Positions 10,800 to 23,300 of a stretch of 64,000 bases of DNA are shown here, piece after piece. Origin of the DNA: Agelas oroides (lineage: Eukaryota > Porifera > Demospongiae > Agelasida > Agelasidae); contig OX422186.1 of assembly GCA_949130485.1 (NCBI GenBank), positions 7,808,337-7,872,336 on the forward strand, written 5' to 3'. Below the pieces are notes generated by a model. It searched no databases. It was not told where the DNA came from and saw nothing but the letters and a program-made list of their open reading frames with translations. Each line of letters starts with the position of its first letter. Position 1 is the stretch's first letter. Both the position numbers and the translations under genes were made by a program.

Positions 10800-12460
10800 T
10801 AGTACAGACTACTATACTACACACAGTTTAAGCAGTGTTTTGCAACCCTATTTTGTCTGACACAAGATAGTTGGTATTCAGTTTGTTATCACATGGCTTT
10901 GTTTAGATCTTCCACACAGAGATTTGGGTGTGAGTTCCTTCTCTAGATAATGTTGTTGCTAGCCTGGGCTCAGAGTTTAACCTAAATACATAACATTATT
11001 AGTATGCAGTATCATGCACTGGTAGCAATATGGAACAGCTAGGCATCATGCTTGAACATAACTGGAAAATATCAGGTTAGAAATATTTGATCATTTAACA
11101 CAGTTTGGGCTCTCAATTAGGCACAAGTATACTCAGTACATGACAGGCATCATACCTGGAAGTGTATGCTAAGTTTGAGAGCAAATGTCTTTCTGATCAA
11201 GCTGATTAGGTTGCTTCAACTATCTGAACATCTGGAGTCCTGACACACTCAAAACTTTGTCCTATGTCTAAAGAATTAAAAAATGGACCCTAGCTACTTG
11301 TTCTGTAATGCAAATGAGGTATAATAAGAAGAACATGATACGTATTTTTAGATTAAACCACTCTGGTTAAGAGCCCTTTGCTATAGGTAAGCAACAACAA
11401 GGCCTGGGATGAGGCTATAGTAAATATTCGCTGATTGTCACACTTGTTTGTTACTAAGGTTACAACTTTATCATCAGGAGATTCTTACCATTGTTCTAGG
11501 TGCTAAAGCCACAACACTTGAGCTGTAATAGGACAGTAATCTAATTTAGTGGAATAACATAGTAACCACAATGTAGAGGTTGCAGTCATGTACATGCCCA
11601 CAGCGAGAGGGCTCTTTAACTGATTGAGCCTGGTTCTACATTAAACCCATCAACTATCATCTCTCGGGCACTTTATCCTGACCAGTATGACTATATAAGT
11701 CGGTGCAGTGTATTGATTATTGGCAGCCACAACATGCTCATCCTCTTTGGAACACTTGTCTTTAAATCATCACTTGTCTCTTGAGCCAATAGGAGAGTTG
11801 CCAAAGAGTGTTGCACTTACTTGGAATTGCCTTTCTAAGCACGTGAAGCAGTAGAAAATGACAGCACCTGCAATTAGCTATAGACATCAGGCTCCAATCA
11901 ATCCACCGCTTAGGCTAACTGCAGCTGGAAACCAAGAAATTTATTGGCGGACTGTCTCCTCAAAATTAGCAAAATGTAGTCTTCTCCTGGAAACTTTAGC
12001 ATATAAACAGCCCTGACCTCACTATAAAGTCACACACCATAGTTCTTCATTGGTTGGATCATTACTGTAACTGGCACAGATATACAAATCAATTTAGAGA
12101 AGGGCTTTCACATTTTGTCCAACTGAAGGAAAATTTAACATAAAGTGAACTTGTATTCGCAAAGTGTTTCTGTTCAATCAAGCTTAGACCGCTCATGAAT
12201 ACTATAAAGTCGGAAGCTTTGATCTTAAAAAGGGCAGAAAGTATTTAAAGCACCTTTCCCAGTGGTGTTTTAGTAGCTAGGTTACTCCCTAGAGACTAGA
12301 CATTCTCACGCATGACGTCATAGCCTCTTAGGTCTAGCACGTCTTTGATTGCCCAGGATTCGTATGATAGTATCACGGCGTATGGTAACATGGTGTACGG
12401 TAGTACGCCGTATGTAGGGATGACCCCGAAAAAAAATGGCGGCCACATTAAAAGTGGAGA
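10800..12460. other. no gene or recognisable element seen
   Basis: Both strands are poor in open frames and I found no credible exon. A few patches (for example GGCCTGGGATGAGGCTATAG at about 11401) are degenerate ends of the TAGCCTCG palindrome family. Confidence 0.5.
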
Positions 12461-12685
12461 GCTAGCCGAATGATTAGGGTTGCGAATGTGAAAAATCAAC
12501 CTCCAGATTTCGAACAACTTATACCAGGCGTATAAAGAACTCACTAATACTCAAACGATCGCACACTAAAACTTTACCTCGAAGCATATACTGCATGCGA
12601 ACTGCACTGGCCGAAACTGATTTACGTGGCTAAGGGGTTAAGTACTGGTGGTAATCGTCATGATGATGTAACGCAATGGCCGACT

Positions 12686-14152
12686 TGCATAATGACGTCA
12701 CGTACGAGGGCTGGGCCATGGGGTAAAACTTCGACGGCGTGCCATAGAGGATTTTGTACTCCACCTGATAAACACCGTTATAACTTGTGATCAATAGTAG
12801 CTGTTGCCGCTCTTTTTGCATGCATTGACCACAGCAGAATGTTCTATCCTCTGAATAGTTCCTATGCGCTTCGGACGTTGCGCAACGTTTCGGTTAGCAT
12901 GCAAAGCTACGCACGGCGCTCAAGAGTCTCAATTACAATCGCTACAACTGCCCTCACAGCTACCTCAAGTTAGAGTCAGCGTCAGAGATAACTTACTTCA
13001 CTTGAATAGATCCTGTAGAAGGCGCAGAACCCGCTGCCCCGCCCACATACATGCACACCTCCATGATTTAGCCATGGTTCAGCTAAATTGTACCATGTCA
13101 TATTTTAAATGGTAGTACGTACAGAACAACAGTTTAACACTGATCATGCAAGTTCAGTTGTGCTCCTTCTTGGACAGAAGCAGCTCTTCGAGGATTGTCT
13201 CTTGGGTCTGCACACTGCACAGTTCATGGTCGCCTTCGTCGGCATCTACAATTTATGGCCCTGTGAAAGTGTATGGAGGGGAAGAGGAAATGTGTAAATT
13301 GAACATCACTCATAGTGATGTGTTTCACCCATGCAATGCGTTCTTTTGCCCTGAACAACAACATGCAACAACAGACACTAACTTACCAGAAAGACCTTGA
13401 GATCTCTTGACCCTTTTGCCTCCGTCACGAATTCATATCAATCATGTGAAAATCTCCCAGGCCTTCTCCGTGCTGTAAATAATCAGAACGTTGACTTGGA
13501 GAAGGTCTGGGAACAATGCTACATGTGATACCCTGCTGCAAACCATCAGCTACACACAATCTCAGTAGCCTCATTCCCATGCACGCCCCACCTAGCTTTC
13601 TGTTGCTTACCACCATACAGCAAGCAACAGAAAGCCAGGTGGGGGCCTGAGAAAGAGGCTACACAGTCTACTTTCTGGTTACTCTCTCCAAGAAAAAGTT
13701 GCTTACCCACATGCAGTACAAGAGTATCCCAGCAGCTGCAACTAATTAAATCATACAAATTCAGCTGTAAATCTGGCTTATTCATGCCTTCCCACCCTCC
13801 CCATTGCACAAAACAGAAATATTGTACACAATATATACTAAAAGGTGGCTTACAAATAGTTTCAAGACAGAGGTCTTAGCCGTTTTCCAGAAATAGCATA
13901 TTGGTAGACATCATGAGCTGAACCATCGGCGGCTTTCCAGTCAATTAACGCCGCGCACTGCACGCAATACGGCCATCGGACTGTATGAATACACCAACTC
14001 TTCGGGTAGCAAATATTAGCGTATGGAGACGATCGCTCTTTCCGCGAAGCAAACTGAAGGATCTTCTCAACACGCGTTTGGAATTCCCCATACATTCTCT
14101 ATGGCCAGCTGCTGAAGTTTTACCCCAGCCCTCGTACGTGACGTCATTATGC
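12686..14152. mobile_element. 1.47-kb non-autonomous element nested in the larger palindrome
   Basis: The left end GCATAATGACGTCACGTACG is repeated exactly, inverted, at the right end. The inverted repeats extend for about 60 bp through GAGGGCTGG and GGGGTAAAACTTC to CCATAGAG. GTAACGCAAT lies close outside both ends and may be the target duplication. Internal ORFs are under 100 codons and show no transposase motif. Confidence 0.65.
13566..13661. mobile_element. 96-bp fold-back element
   Basis: A hairpin from TAGCCTCATTCCCATGCACG to GGGGGCCTGAGAAAGAGGCTA. Its inner stem pairs CACCTAGCTTTCTGTTGCTT with AAGCAACAGAAAGCCAGGTG. The flanks do not give a clear target duplication. A smaller hairpin with related sequence (CCCAGGCCTTCTCC ... 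GGAGAAGGTCTGGGA) lies just left, at 13458-13512. Confidence 0.7.
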
Positions 14153-14967
14153 ATGTAACGCAATTTAGCACCATAGTTAGTTTCACCAAAACCTTGTTTG
14201 CTGGAGTGTAGAAGTTTCAAATTTGCAAACGCGAGTATCAGAGGTCGCCGTGCTAAGGTAGTGGAGCATTTTCGTTGTTGCTGGTGAGTAAGAAATTGCT
14301 GGAACTCTGAGAATTACCATTTATTGCAGGTAAGCAGTTACAATAAAGCAATCCCTCCTAGTTCAATTTTGTGAGGCTTGGTCCAAACAACATATAACAC
14401 AAGTTTGGTAGTGATTGAAGTCTTTGCCATCTGGCTAGCACCACTGAAATTGTGACATTAGCATCAGTCAGATTAGTGATAGCTTTGTAGTCTTTGCTGA
14501 GTTATAAATTTTGATTAGGCCCTATAGCTAGATTTGTCATTCAATTCAGAATGTAATGGTCTTTGCTATAGAAGTGGAGATATCATTTTTTATTTGTAAT
14601 CAACCACTTCTGAGAATTTATCTTAGAAAGTTACCAAACCTGGTGTAGTTTAATACAAAAATTCTTCATCTCCACTCTTACTGCACCGATTTAGGTGCAA
14701 CAAAAACTGTTCTATTCACAATTCAATGACAAATTTAACTGTAACCAAAACTAGTTACTCATAAATGTTTGAAAAGGTGGTCCTGAATTGCTTTGCCTCA
14801 TCCAGAGTCATGTCACATTTATATTTTTAGCGAGATGGCAAAGAACTTTCAATCACAACCAAACCTATTTTATGTTATTTGGACCAAGCTTCACAAAACT
14901 GAATGAGGAGGGATTGCGTTATTGTAATTGCTTACCTGCAATAAATGTCAGAGTTCCAGCAATTTCT

Positions 14968-15067
14968 TAGCCTCGAACCCAGGCTTTCCGTTCCGGATTT
15001 TGTCTCGCAACTTTGGAGAAAAAGCTGCGAGACAAAATCCGGAACGGAAAGCCTGGGTTCGAGGCTA
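14968..15067. mobile_element. 100-bp fold-back element with exact TSD and a preserved empty site
   Basis: A nearly perfect hairpin running from TAGCCTCGAACCCAGGCTTT to its complement. GCAATTTCT flanks it on both sides (14959-14967 and 15068-15076). It lies in the right arm of the large palindrome. The corresponding left-arm site (about 14288-14305, TAAGAAATTGCTGGAACTCT on this strand) has a single copy and no insert. Confidence 0.9.
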
Positions 15068-15360
15068 GCAATTTCTTACCTACCTCGCAAGAAAGAAAAT
15101 GCTCCACTACCTTAGCACAGCAACCTCTGTGACTCAATTTTGAAATTATGAAACTCCTAGTGCTAAATCGCATTACATCATCGTGATGACTCCACTCGTA
15201 CTTTAACCCCTTAGCCACGTAAATCAGTTTCGGTGCAGTTCGCCCGCTCGGAGGTGAAGTTTTAGTATGCGATTGTTTAAGCATCAGTGAGCTCTTTATG
15301 CGCCTGATGTACGTTTTTCAAAATCCGGAGGTTGATTTTTTACATTGGCAACCCTACCGA

Positions 15361-15471
15361 ATGAAGAGAAGGTTATCTGTTACCAACTTGAGCTCGGAAA
15401 ATAACTTGCCGACGTTTCGACTGAATGCTCCAGTCGTCATCAGGGCGAAAGACAGATAACCTTCTCTTCAT
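15361..15471. mobile_element. 111-bp inverted-repeat element with hammerhead-like motif
   Basis: Perfect 20-bp terminal inverted repeats (ATGAAGAGAAGGTTATCTGT and complement). Read on the minus strand, 15414-15443 contains CTGATGA, a stem of GACTG/CAGTC with loop GAGCATT, then GAAAC. This order of core motifs resembles a hammerhead ribozyme, as known in Penelope-like retroelements. I see no clear stem III or cleavage site, so activity is unproven. A related, diverged copy lies at 24965-25090. Confidence 0.55.
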
Positions 15472-15839
15472 TTATGCAGAAGCCAAGTTAGCCAACTGAG
15501 AAGCCACTGAAAGGAGAGCTAGCCATTAGCGACAGTAACTTAGCCACTTAGTTTTAACCCCTTGGCCACGTACTATAGAGTATATGCGCATGCGCGCAAT
15601 CGGTCGTATCTCCCCCAGAACGAAACGCTTGCGGCACGACAGTGGGTACGAGGATGCATTCAGAGGTGCCTCCAGCATCAATAAGTGGTTGTAGGATCTT
15701 TTGTTATTGCACTCGTGAAATCTACTGTGATTCATCTCATCCCCATGGAATGGAAAAGTGCTGGGTTCTACAGTTAGTGTCTCCTCTGGTGTCTCCTGAT
15801 GTACTGGAGTTCATAATCCACAGAATGCTTTGAAGAGTA

Positions 15840-17600
15840 CTAACACAAAATCAATGATTGTGCTGTCTACAAAGTATAAAAGTCCTGCTGGAATGCAATA
15901 GGTTCACCAACTTGCACGTCTGTTTGGCAAGTTCACAGCCACAATGGATTCAACAATAATCGAACCCCTTCTTGGAGGTATATTGCTGTAGTTCAGCAAT
16001 TCTGTCAATTTGGGGATTTTCACATTTCTTAGATGTGGGGTTCTGCTCTACCACCAATGTACAGGACAGTTACTTCCTGAAATAATGAAATAAAACAATA
16101 ACTGCCATTTAATTGTAGAAAAGGTATTTGTAATGAGGAGACAATTACCAAAGTTCGCTGTCTGTAACTATTAGTACTGAATATAATATTTGGTGCAGTA
16201 AGCCTATAAAGGAGTGATGATTGTGTAGTCAATATAGCATTCAAGGTATAGTATTGCCTCTTATGGAATGTACCTGCCACAACATTTCAGCATACCCCCA
16301 TCTCTATTTTGTGCTAGCTACATGTAAGCGGAACTTGAAAACTTGGGGAGCATTAATAGTATCAGGTGGACACAAGACAGGCAGGACCAACTAAATTCAG
16401 AAGGCTCATCCTCGAGTGGGCAGCATAGTGTCCTGCAAGAGCACATGATGATGTCATTATTGCCTCCTCCCTCCACAATAAAAATGATGTCATCATGTGC
16501 TCGTGTCCTGTCAACCTTTCATTTCTTGTATCTTTGTATTTACTGCATGGTCAACTAGCTATGCATTAACTTAGAAGAATTTGTGTTAAAACATCTCCAA
16601 TTCATGACTGCTATCTGTATGGACCTCCTTTCTGAGCATTCCAGTTTCCACGGTAATGTGTCGAGTGTGGAAGGAAGTTCCATCACGAGCATCAAATCAA
16701 AACATTATCTTGAATGAGTTTTCAAACACTTACTGCAATTGCATGGGGCTTATGTGACCTCCAGTTTGAGATGATACGATGGTGCCCACAACATTGACAC
16801 ACCAGTGTCTACTATTTGCTGTTGGCCGGGTCACGCACCTCTTCACATCCACCTGATGTCATCCACTTTTGCAACAATACTATTAGTTTTCACTCACTTC
16901 CAGACAGAAACGGAAGCAGGTGGAAGTTATTTCATTGAATGTCTAGAGAGAGACATTTCTTTGTCTACTGTGAAACTGGGGTACGCTACCCTCTGATGTT
17001 AATCCTGGCTCAGTTTTAAAACTTTCCATAAAATGATGCACTCGACATAGCCAAATTGATAAGCAGCAGCATGAACACTGCACAAGGTGCCCATGGTGCT
17101 ATAAATAATGAAGTAGTAGGTGTGTGTGCCAGAAGCATGCGTGCAGGGACGAGAAACTAATATTGCTTTCCTGGTCTTAATGCAAAGAACATCTAAACTA
17201 GGGTAGGCCTGGTCTCCTGGTGCTCACTTCAACTTTCTGTTTGTAATATGGAACATCACCTACTGCAAGCGACGGAAAGCTGGGTGGGGCCTGGGAACGA
17301 GGCTACACTGAGCACGTGTAGTTTGCAAGTGGAGTAGCATTTAGACTATAGCCTCATACCCAGGCCGCGTATAGCTGAAGTCATTCTGTAACTTGATTGG
17401 TCAACTGCTAGTCCTATAGCTAACTCACCTAGACACTAGGTAGTTGGAACACCAGCTGGCGAACACTAGAGCTGCAATTTGGAACACTAGCTGCAATTTA
17501 AAATACTAGCTGGCAACTTGGAACACTAGCCACTACAACAAAACTGCATATAGTACATCTTTACATACAGTGCATGTTTACGTAGCCTCATCCCCAGGCT
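15840..17600. other. no gene supported; small repeats
   Basis: I found no credible exon. The 16439-16502 hairpin is listed separately. Near 17455-17530 the phrase GAACACTAGCTGGCAA recurs imperfectly. Single termini of the TAGCCTCG family occur at 17285-17310 and 17348-17368. Confidence 0.5.
16439..16502. repeat. 64-bp hairpin
   Basis: GAGCACATGATGATGTCATT at the left pairs with AATGATGTCATCATGTGCTC at the right around a 24-nt pyrimidine-rich loop. It resembles the GTGCATGATGACAT inverted pair at 10625-10670 in sequence. Confidence 0.8.
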
Positions 17601-17601
17601 G

Positions 17602-17931
17602 CTAATGTTTACGTAGGGTTGATGGTAGCATTTTGGCTGGTGTCTTCTTAACATCCTTCTTTTGTGTTGTGCCTGAGTCTTCACATTCCTCTGACACAGA
17701 GAGTAGTTGCAGCATATCGGTAGCTTGGTCCTCAAACTGCTCTAGTGCAGCTAGTAGCACCGAGTCATGGGTAGCTTCATTCAAAACTCCCGCACTAGAG
17801 GAGGCGGCCACAGAAACTTGTGGTTGTTCAGCTCTTCTCACTTCATGTGGACTACTATTAGGTTCACCAAAAAACTCCCCATAGACTTTGTCCCCACAGA
17901 GGTCACATAGTATCAAGTTGTAAGGCACCAT
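17602..17931 (-). CDS. uncertain small ORF with a CxxC motif
   Basis: A minus-strand ORF of 109 residues starting MVPYNLILCDLCGDK. The pair of cysteines (CDLC) could bind zinc but has no visible partner pair. A helical acidic stretch follows (LLAALEQFEDQATDMLQLL), then a basic tail. A TAA lies in frame just before the ATG, so this is either a complete small gene or a first coding exon ending at the donor CTAC/GTAAAC (17612). No family recognised. The end overlaps a single TAGCCTCATCCCCAGGC terminus, which weakens the case for the last residues. Confidence 0.35.
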   Translation of the reverse strand: MVPYNLILCDLCGDKVYGEFFGEPNSSPHEVRRAEQPQVSVAASSSAGVLNEATHDSVLLAALEQFEDQATDMLQLLSVSEECEDSGTTQKKDVKKTPAKMLPSTLRKH

Positions 17932-18019
17932 TTAACTGCAACAGTTTGACGGTGAGTAGCTATAGTCTAAATTGGTTTGACACCACAGCGTTAGGGATCT
18001 ATGGGATTTATAAGCCCGT

Positions 18020-18076
18020 GCAAAGCCTCATAAAACCTGTGCACTTTGCACTTGGGTTTTATGAGGCTTTGCTTGG
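18020..18076. repeat. short hairpin
   Basis: CAAAGCCTCATAAAACC pairs with GGGTTTTATGAGGCTTTG across a short GCACTTTGCAC core. It is flanked by GGGATCTATGGGATTTATAA, reminiscent of the element at 44201-44336 (GGGATCTACGCGATTTA). Confidence 0.7.
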
Positions 18077-18269
18077 CTTCTAAATCCCGAAGTTTGATGT
18101 TTGGATTTACAATTAGTTTATGATGATTCTTTGTTCTTTGTGAACAACAAAGTTCTATACTTTCGTACTTTACAGACCATGCATCTTCCCCTCGGCTTCC
18201 CCTCCCACCTCTCTTCTCTCTTACTATTCCCAAAAAAAGCAAAACATAAAAAAAAAAAACAGGAACAAG

Positions 18270-18868
18270 TCACGTTTTCGGAATGAAAACAAGCGCATGT
18301 AGGGCTGGAACCCTCAAAAACCAACCAAACTAGATGGGAATGATACCACAATCCACAATACTTTCACACCATCCCTACATCTTGTGCCATTTTGCCAACT
18401 ATGGACACCACGAAACTCTACATGCACATTACCCTATTCACATCCACTAAATAAACGTGGCACTTAGCACTGAGCCTTCCACATAAAAGACAATCCATAT
18501 CTGCCATGTTCAGCAGCAATAAAGTTCATAACATAACTTACACTCTAACGTGCCATACGGACCCAGCACTGCTCATGCACTCCACAGCTTCTCCATACAA
18601 TACAGACCATATCTGCCATGCTCAGTAGCAACTACATTCCAGCCACCCACAACACAACACACTCTCCGTGCACCTCAACATGCACTACACACCCAACACT
18701 ATTCACTCCACTGCCTTCCACAACCCTCCTATGCACACAACTAACACAAGGCATAGTTGGCAAAATGGCACAAGATGTAGGGATGGTGTGAAAGTATTGT
18801 GGTGTCATTCCCATCTAGTTTGGTTGGGTTCCATCCTTACATGTGCTTGTTTTCATTCCGAAAACTTT
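18270..18868. mobile_element. 0.6-kb fold-back element
   Basis: The arms 18274-18405 and 18750-18865 are inverted copies: TTTTCGGAATGAAAACAAGC, AACCAAACTAGATGGGAATG, TTCACACCATCCCTACATCT and TTTTGCCAACTATG all reappear complemented. The spacer 18406-18749 has internal repeats (CATATCTGCCATG, CCATACGG/CCATACAA) and no gene. Confidence 0.75.
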
Positions 18869-18999
18869 TTTTGTTACTTTTTATTCCCAAGTATAGACAT
18901 CAACCATAGATAGCTAGTTGAGTAGAAAATCACAGTGGTGTTTTTAGGGGGGGTTCCAAGGTTTAATTAAGGTAGTAAAACAGATTTCCGTTTTACTAA

Positions 19000-20200
19000 C
19001 ATATCCTTGATATAAAAAACTGGAGTTCGTTGCAGTTTGCGTAAAAAACAAATGACAAGTTTTGAGCGTTTTATTCTGGACAAAAGAGCATGGTTACACA
19101 GTTTAGGTATTAAATGTTTTGGATTGAACTAGCTGAATTTACTTGCATCCAACAACTCTCCAACCTAACACTAAGTGTCCAGCTCATCCTTGCCACAGCG
19201 GACTCAACATTCACCTTGTAAAACTATTTCCGTAACATAGCCTTTACGAAACCTAGCTGGTTACACAGTTTATTGTATGTATATAACTGTATGCACCACG
19301 CCAGTTAACTGCCCATAGGTCTCACACATCATAGGCCATAATAATAAAATTATCCATCGTTTCACAATTTTTTCTACCCAAACCACGCACACATCAGCTA
19401 TTTAAATTTTATTTTTTTGCCTAGTGTGAATGACATCAGGATTGCAATCCGGGTTCAATCTGCACCCTGAGGTGGGTTACATAACCGGATTGCCATCTGG
19501 ATCGTATACAAACCTGGTAGTTTAATCCAGATTGGAGTCGGGTACATGACTATAATCCCAAGCTTGAGCCCAAGCTGCCTCATGGTTGAGGACAGTGATT
19601 CTGTGAGTATTGCAGTGAGCTGAGAAGTTGGTAGAGTATCTCCTTAGGCAATTGCTAGAATAGCTACTATGATGTGTATACTTTTAGTCCTTCATATTTG
19701 CATGTGGTGGAATAAAGTCGCACCACTGCAACAATGCTGTAGGAAGTGCAAGGCAGATGGCAATTGCCTAAGACTGAAGTGGCCTCAGAACCAACCTTGA
19801 AGAATGACTGCAAAGAGGCATTCTATTATAAGTTTGAATAGTACATGCTGTTGTAAATAATAGCGCTGTATGTGAGATAAATATACATATATCCATAACA
19901 ATGTAAGCAACTGCACGAAGAAGCCTCAAAATATAAAGTTGGAACAAAGTATGACAAACTTCAAGAAAGCTAACACGCTGCCAAAAGTAAAAACTTATAC
20001 ATATAGAGCTAGCTTGCAGACCATGATGCAATGCATACCCCTTTGGTGCCAACTGTCAGGCAAAGATGATGTCTCAAAGAGTGCATGGATGGACATGGAC
20101 TTTCTCATCGCATTCATTTTGATGACTGCAGTAACAAAACATCAGCAGTTTGCTGAGTGAAATTCAATGTTCCTGATTTCCCATTTCTCATTTCTCATTT
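19000..20200. other. no gene seen
   Basis: Intergenic sequence with short inverted patches at 19440-19560 (ATTGCAATCCGGGTT, AACCGGATTGCCATCTGG). A short palindrome with family termini, CCTCGTTCC ... GGGAACGAGG, lies at 20201-20245 immediately upstream of NUP42. Confidence 0.4.
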
Positions 20201-20326
20201 CCTCGTTCCTACTTTTAGAGTGACCCGGAGGACTGGGAACGAGGCTACATGTACGTACAATTCAAATCAGTGGCATGGGATTGGGAACGGGACTTGTACT
20301 GTGACGTCACAGCTCGAACTGGCGAC

Positions 20327-23300
20327 ATGTCCAAGCCGGAGGTTTGTCGTTACTTTATCCGCGGTCGGTGTACGTATGGGGACAGATGCAGATACTATCA
20401 TCCTGGTGTTGGAAAGCAAAGTGACTATAGTAAGAAGCGAACCATGGGGGGTGTGGTCTCGTTCCAGATCGCATCCGGTGTTATTGTTGTATGTACAGGT
20501 CAGGGCTAGCTAGCTAGAGGCAGAGGACTAGTGATGTCTTATAATCAACACGTGATCTTGATTGTCAAGTTAATTACCGCACGTGAGAGTCTGGCCCGCG
20601 AGACTAACAAGGGGTAATCACTTACAGGTCGCCTGTAGAAGTGTTTGTGACCGTAAAAAGTGTGCTTGATCGCTTGATTTTCCCTTCTCAGGCTCTTGAT
20701 CACTTGATTTTCAAGGGTCAAAGGTGCAGCCGCACATTCTCGACTGTTGATTTTTAGCAGTTTGGAGGTCACCTTGATCCCTTGATCGGCCCCCAAAAGG
20801 TCTTTGATCGCTTGATTCAATTTTGATCCCGGTCGCAAACGCTTTTACTCGAGACATATAAGTGACTACCCCTTGTCCTACATTCCATTGCTTCAACAAT
20901 GATTTCTGGGTATCAGAAGCTTCTAGCGTGCTGGGTTCACTCAGGTTGGGGGGTACTTTTAACCATACTGAAGCTGTCTATTAGGTCGAGATCAATGACT
21001 GCCATTCATCTAGCTCTCAACAGCCACATAAATGCCGCTTGGAGGTCACAAAGGCATGCAATGTTATTTCTGACTGGCGAGACACTTTCAGCATCATGAA
21101 AACCCCCCTAAACCCATCGTGATCTTTGCCGCACAGCGTTTCAAATTGTTGTATTGATGGTTTTTAGTCCTTGGAATGTTCATTAATGCATAGCCCACGT
21201 GACTGTGTCGGACCTCCTCTGGGTCCAATTGTGTACCCACCCTGTGAATGAAAATCTAATCCAGTTTGCCAACAAGCATGAAAAGTGGTGCATGTACTGT
21301 AAAACCATGGATATTGTAAATCAAGTGATCAAGAGCTTCGTAAGAGGATGACCAAGTGATCTTAACAGTATTTCAAAGGATAAAATGGTAGCCGTGTAGC
21401 CGTGCCTCCAATCTCTTGATTTAGGCCGTTCAAGGTCCTTGATTGGTTCTCAAAAAGGATGATTGCTTGGGGTCCATTATGATCCCATGCAGTCACAAAC
21501 ACTTCTACAGAAGACACAAGTGACTACCTCAGTGACTGGGGAAAATGTATGATTGTGTAAAACGGAAGTTAGAGCAACAGATGCGGACAAAGTGAAACAC
21601 ATACAGTGGGAGATGAGGCAGGAGAATTAATTTACTTAAAGTGGGGCTCCAAGTAAGGACTGTATTGACTGCCACGCAGTACACAGTTACCAGCCTTGAG
21701 ACGTCAGTATATGTAACAATGAGATCAAATACTGCTTGCTCAGGCTTGCCCCATGATGAAGAATCTGCCTTCTGGTATTCTTCTCCTTCCCAATTGTAGG
21801 ACAGAGACACCAAGGAGACCCACAGGTGGATGTTGGCAGAGGGTGGGACCAAAGGGTAGGCTGCTGCTCTCTAGGAACTAGGGCTGAGATTCTGCAGTCA
21901 AGTACTGTTACCTTCATAGTTGACTATTAGGCAAATTAGTTCCTTCCATTGGTGACTACTGCGTTTTCCCACGTTCTTGGAACTTCCGGTTGTAACAGCA
22001 TCAATCGTGTGAGCCAATCAGAGGGCAGAATTCAAAAATTCATCAATTTGATTGGATGGCACAGTTCTCACTCTTGCAACCGGATGTTGCAAAAAACATA
22101 GTAGGCCATACATGTACTTCATATGTTGCTCAGCATGGCTGGCCTAAATTTTGCAGATCTACTCAAAATTGATAATTGTCTACTACGCACATGTGAATCT
22201 GCACACTGAACTTGTCTCATCTTGTGTGTGGATGATTATAACCATACTCACCAGAAGATTACACAAAAGCCCAAGATTGCCAACCGTAGAATAGATGGGA
22301 TGATCATTTTAGTCGAAGAACTGTTAGAGACAGCTAATAGTACATTTTCCAGTGAGACTGTCGCTAAGATCATGATCATGTGACCATTATTATCATTTTT
22401 AAGCCGACCTACTGACCCTCCTTGAAAAGTCATCTGGCCCAAGCAACATAAAATTATGGTATGGCCCCAGAGTTGTTGTGGGCTGAAATTCTATTGGTAT
22501 GACAGTAGCTAGTTTTTGCATGCACAAAGACGAGTATTTCATTAGTAGCAGTCTTGACTGGACCTCTTTATGCATCAGCAATGGAGTGTGTAACTTGCAT
22601 GGTGTCCAAGCAAAACACACGACTGCACTTCACTAATGGACTTTGTGCATCACTCTACTTAATGAGGTACTGTTATGCCTACGGCGCATATATTGTCTGA
22701 ATGTCTCATGCTCCATTGCCAAATCGTCTCCCACTGACAGTGTGTAATATATAATGTTACATGTACACACTCCATTTCAGGTACATCAAGCGTCCAGTGG
22801 GAGATGGTTAGGCAACGGAGCATGTCTGTTATTCCTTCACTTGCAACAAACCACTGTAGCATGATCAGTATAGCACGATGTGAACTAGGTTACAATGAAT
22901 GTGGGATAACTAACTCAGCCTCATTCCCAGTCCATGTAGAGGGAAGAAAGTGGCCTGGTATGCACTTTTTTTCCTTTCATATGGCCTGGGTACAAGGCTA
23001 TAACTAACTATATTCTTGCTTCTTAACAGGGAGGAAACCGCTATCAGTACCTAGACAATGACAGATGGCAGAGGGACAACTCAGGTGGATACCGTGGCAA
23101 CTATGACCATCGGAGTCGGAATTATGGTTACCAGAACCCCAGACAAGGTTCTGGGTATCGACAGCAGCCACAATGGAATGATCAGTATAATAAGAGGGGG
23201 CAGCAGTATGCAGGATCATGGTCCCAAAACTGGAGATCCAGTTCCAGAAATCCTAATGTGAGTTCTGGATTCCTGCAGAACTGGAGAACGAGTACAGTAT

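Larger units (their letters stand above)
12468..15360. mobile_element. large interrupted palindrome (composite nested element)
   Basis: The segment 12468-12690 matches 15150-15360 inverted: shared blocks include AAATCAACCTCC, TAAAACTT, GAAACTGATTTACGTGGCTA and AGGGGTTAA. The palindrome continues inwards as 14150-14480 against 14830-15170 inverted (shared CTAAGGTAGTGGAGCATTTT and CAGGTAAGCA). The left arm is thus split by 12686-14152, a second element with its own inverted ends. The arms are diverged by perhaps 20-25 percent. No transposase ORF is visible. Confidence 0.7.
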
